Positions 62,717 to 64,000 of a stretch of DNA of 64,000 nucleotides are shown here, piece after piece. The stretch comes from Nocardia niigatensis NBRC 100131 (lineage in GTDB: Bacteria; Actinomycetota; Actinomycetes; Mycobacteriales; Mycobacteriaceae). Made by a program: the position numbers and the translations under genes. Within the stretch, counting starts at the first letter, position 1. Each line of letters starts with the position of its first letter. The stretch lies in contig NZ_BAGC01000071.1 of assembly GCF_000308655.1 (NCBI RefSeq), positions 248,001 to 312,000 on the forward strand, written 5' to 3'. The notes beneath the pieces are model-generated. The model ran no database searches. It was given only the letters and a program-made list of their open reading frames with translations, and was not told the origin of the DNA.

Positions 62717-62732
62717 TGTTTCACATGAAACA
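62717..62732. other. parS-like centromere site (one mismatch)
   Basis: TGTTTCACATGAAACA differs from the bacterial parS consensus TGTTTCACGTGAAACA only at position 9 (A for G). It begins directly after the cwlM TGA, ~1 kb from parB, where ParB nucleation sites are expected. Confidence 0.82.
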
Positions 62733-62765
62733 AACCCCTCCAACCCTTTCGGGCTGGAGGGGTTT
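62732..62765 (+). terminator. Rho-independent terminator after cwlM
   Basis: AAACCCCTCCA (62732-62742) pairs with TGGAGGGGTTT (62755-62765). Inside, CCC pairs with GGG around a TTTC loop. A run of five T ends the site. Best terminator in the window. Confidence 0.92.
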
Positions 62766-62786
62766 TTCGTTGGGGGAGTGGCCTGC

Positions 62787-63548
62787 CTACCGCGTGGCGA
62801 TGCGGGTGGGCATGGTCAACTCGGCCGCCGCGAGCAGTTGATCGAGCGCACGCTCGACGTCTTCCTTCCACAGGTGCTCGTGATCCAATTCCAGGCGCAG
62901 ACGCGGGAATCGGTGATGCGAGGCGACCACCTTGAAACCGACGTCCTCCAGGAAGTCGGCCTCGATCATGCACCGCTCCGGTGAGCACCCGGACGGCGCC
63001 GAGCCAGGGGAGCGCTGCGGCGTGCCGATCCGCTCGCGCAGCGTCATGGAACCCGTGGATGGCATGGAGGTGGTCGGCGGATCCCGGCGAATGCCGAATG
63101 CCTCGATCGCCCGCACACCGCGGCGAACCAGATCGGCCACCACGGCCTGGATGAGCTGTAGACCTATGTCGGTGTCCCGGAACGGCATTTCGGCGCTCAG
63201 CGTGGTCAGCAGCACCGCGTCCGGGCTCACCGGGGAAGTCGGGAAGAGACCGGCACGCGGCACCGCGCTCGGCGGTGCGTAGAGCGCGCAACCGGCCGAC
63301 CGGTCCTCCACCAGAGCGACCTGTCCACACGACCCCCACTGCAACATGACGGTCGAGAGCCAGGCCTCCTTCTCGAAGGTCGGGTCGCTGAAGCTATGGG
63401 AATCCGCCGCCACGGCCGGGTCGATCTCCCAGAACACGCATTGCCGCGCATGTACCGGAAGTTTGTCGAGTCCGCCGAGGGTAAGTGCGGTCACGCTGGT
63501 CGACACCGCTCTGCTCAGCCTCCAGCTGTCTGATTCATCCACACTCAC
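62787..63548 (-). CDS. GNAT-like acetyltransferase (Rv3916c-like)
   Basis: 253 aa from a GTG at 63548; another GTG two codons on is possible. The middle (~115-160, LLTTLSAEMPFRDTDIGLQLIQAVVADLVRRGVRAIEAFG) resembles the GNAT acetyl-CoA-binding core, and the later MIEADFLEDVGFKVVASHHRFPRLRLEL is its C-terminal strand. Substrate unknown. It lies between cwlM and parB as in mycobacteria, where its homologue is uncharacterised. Convergent with cwlM, sharing the terminator region. Confidence 0.8.
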   Translation of the reverse strand: MSVDESDSWRLSRAVSTSVTALTLGGLDKLPVHARQCVFWEIDPAVAADSHSFSDPTFEKEAWLSTVMLQWGSCGQVALVEDRSAGCALYAPPSAVPRAGLFPTSPVSPDAVLLTTLSAEMPFRDTDIGLQLIQAVVADLVRRGVRAIEAFGIRRDPPTTSMPSTGSMTLRERIGTPQRSPGSAPSGCSPERCMIEADFLEDVGFKVVASHHRFPRLRLELDHEHLWKEDVERALDQLLAAAELTMPTRIATR

Positions 63549-63620
63549 GCCGCATCACACAGTGCTCGCCAGCAAGAATAAGCGATCAACGCTTTACGCC
63601 TCTCCAGGGTCATAGACCCG

Positions 63621-63637
63621 AACGTCACAGTGACGTT
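63621..63637. promoter_or_regulatory. Inverted repeat AACGTCA-CAG-TGACGTT downstream of parB
   Basis: 7-bp perfect arms with a 3-bp centre, in the 118-bp gap between parB and the GNAT gene. Could be an operator for the GNAT gene or a weak terminator for parB. A partly repeated ACTGTGAC follows. Confidence 0.4.
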
Positions 63638-63666
63638 TCCACTGTGACCCCCGGGATGGACCCACT

Positions 63667-63999
63667 CTAGGGCTTCGACTGCTCCATGAGACTGACGATT
63701 CGCTCCAGATCATCGATGGAGCCGAACTCGACAGTGATCTTGCCCTTGCGCTTACCGAGACTCACCGTCACGCGAGTATCGAAGGACTCCGACAACCGCT
63801 CCGCCACATCCTGCAGACCGGGCATCTGAATCGGCTTGCGCTTGGGCGCCTGGGGAGTGACCGCCTCCGGATCCCGGTTCGCCAGGGTGACGGCTTCCTC
63901 GGTCGCCCGGACCGACATGCCCTCCGCCACAATCCGCGCGGCCAACGCCTCCTGCGCGTCTGCCCCCGCCTCCAACGCCAGCACAGCACGGGCATGCCC
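63667..63999 (-). CDS. parB: Chromosome partitioning protein ParB, C-terminal part (truncated by window edge)
   Basis: The last ~110 residues are visible; the frame continues past the right edge. GHARAVLALEAGADAQEALAARIVAEGMSVRATEEAV is the end of the ParB HTH region. After a linker with KRKPIQMP comes the dimerisation domain (LSESFDTRVTVSLGKRKGKITVEFGSIDDLERIVSLM). ParB is a CTPase that loads at parS and spreads. The parS-like site at 62717 is ~1 kb away. Confidence 0.92.
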   Translation of the reverse strand, partial: GHARAVLALEAGADAQEALAARIVAEGMSVRATEEAVTLANRDPEAVTPQAPKRKPIQMPGLQDVAERLSESFDTRVTVSLGKRKGKITVEFGSIDDLERIVSLMEQSKP

Positions 64000-64000
64000 C

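Noticed and set aside
1..64000. tRNA, rRNA, insertion sequence, prophage or CRISPR
   Set aside because: I saw no cloverleaf with a conserved T-loop, no rRNA stretch, no transposase motif and no spacer array in the window.

Overview
The window is a GC-rich chromosomal segment from a mycolic-acid actinobacterium, most likely Nocardia or a close relative. The evidence is a complete mce lipid-import operon, a ugpAEBC-type glycerophosphodiester importer, a DUF4185 (GH183-like) secreted protein, a YkuD L,D-transpeptidase, and at the right end the origin-proximal block pcnA - mutT4 - DUF6049 - murJ - sigM - anti-sigma - trxB - trxA - cwlM - GNAT - parB. That block has the same order as Rv3907c to Rv3917c of Mycobacterium tuberculosis. 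Many genes start with GTG or TTG, and 4-bp stop/start overlaps are common.

Layout. 1-4.4 kb: the 3' end of an acyl-CoA ligase gene, then an alpha/beta hydrolase plus TetR-family pair behind a double operator, a second hydrolase with a cysteine at the nucleophile position, and a zinc alcohol dehydrogenase. 4.4-11.6 kb: a Tat-exported phosphoesterase, a DUF445 membrane protein, a maleylpyruvate isomerase-like protein, a membrane protein of unknown function, L-2-hydroxyglutarate oxidase, an SRPBCC protein and RNase HI. 11.7-21.3 kb (minus strand): yrbEA-yrbEB-mceABCDEF plus an Mce-associated protein, with a perfect KstR-type box upstream. 21.8-25.8 kb: a secreted S1 protease, a lipoprotein, a cytochrome P450 and an L,D-transpeptidase. 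26-30.4 kb: ugpAEBC. 30.4-34.9 kb: an M13 metalloprotease, a DUF397/XRE pair with a divergent partner, and a DUF4190 membrane protein. 34.9-39.6 kb: pirin, NUDIX, MFS and the DUF4185 protein. 39.6-42 kb: pxpABC (5-oxoprolinase). 42-47.9 kb: an SDR-type protein and a molybdate transport locus with its regulator, split by a DUF885 peptidase gene. 48-64 kb: an orphan protein and the origin-proximal cell-envelope/redox/segregation block.

How the genes work together. The mce and ugp systems import lipids and lipid head groups. The right-hand block links lipid II export (MurJ fused to a pseudokinase), precursor control (a CwlM that has lost its zinc ligands), an ECF sigma/anti-sigma pair, thioredoxin redox balance and chromosome partitioning. 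A near-consensus parS site lies directly after the cwlM stop codon.

The most unusual signal is a pair of intergenic repeats (32413-32548 and 59754-59875). They share one hairpin architecture whose stem sequences differ by compensatory base changes. Each carries two copies of a GGAGCGAAGCGGAGG motif and sits in the same orientation ahead of a gene (M13 protease, trxB). I do not recognise this element.
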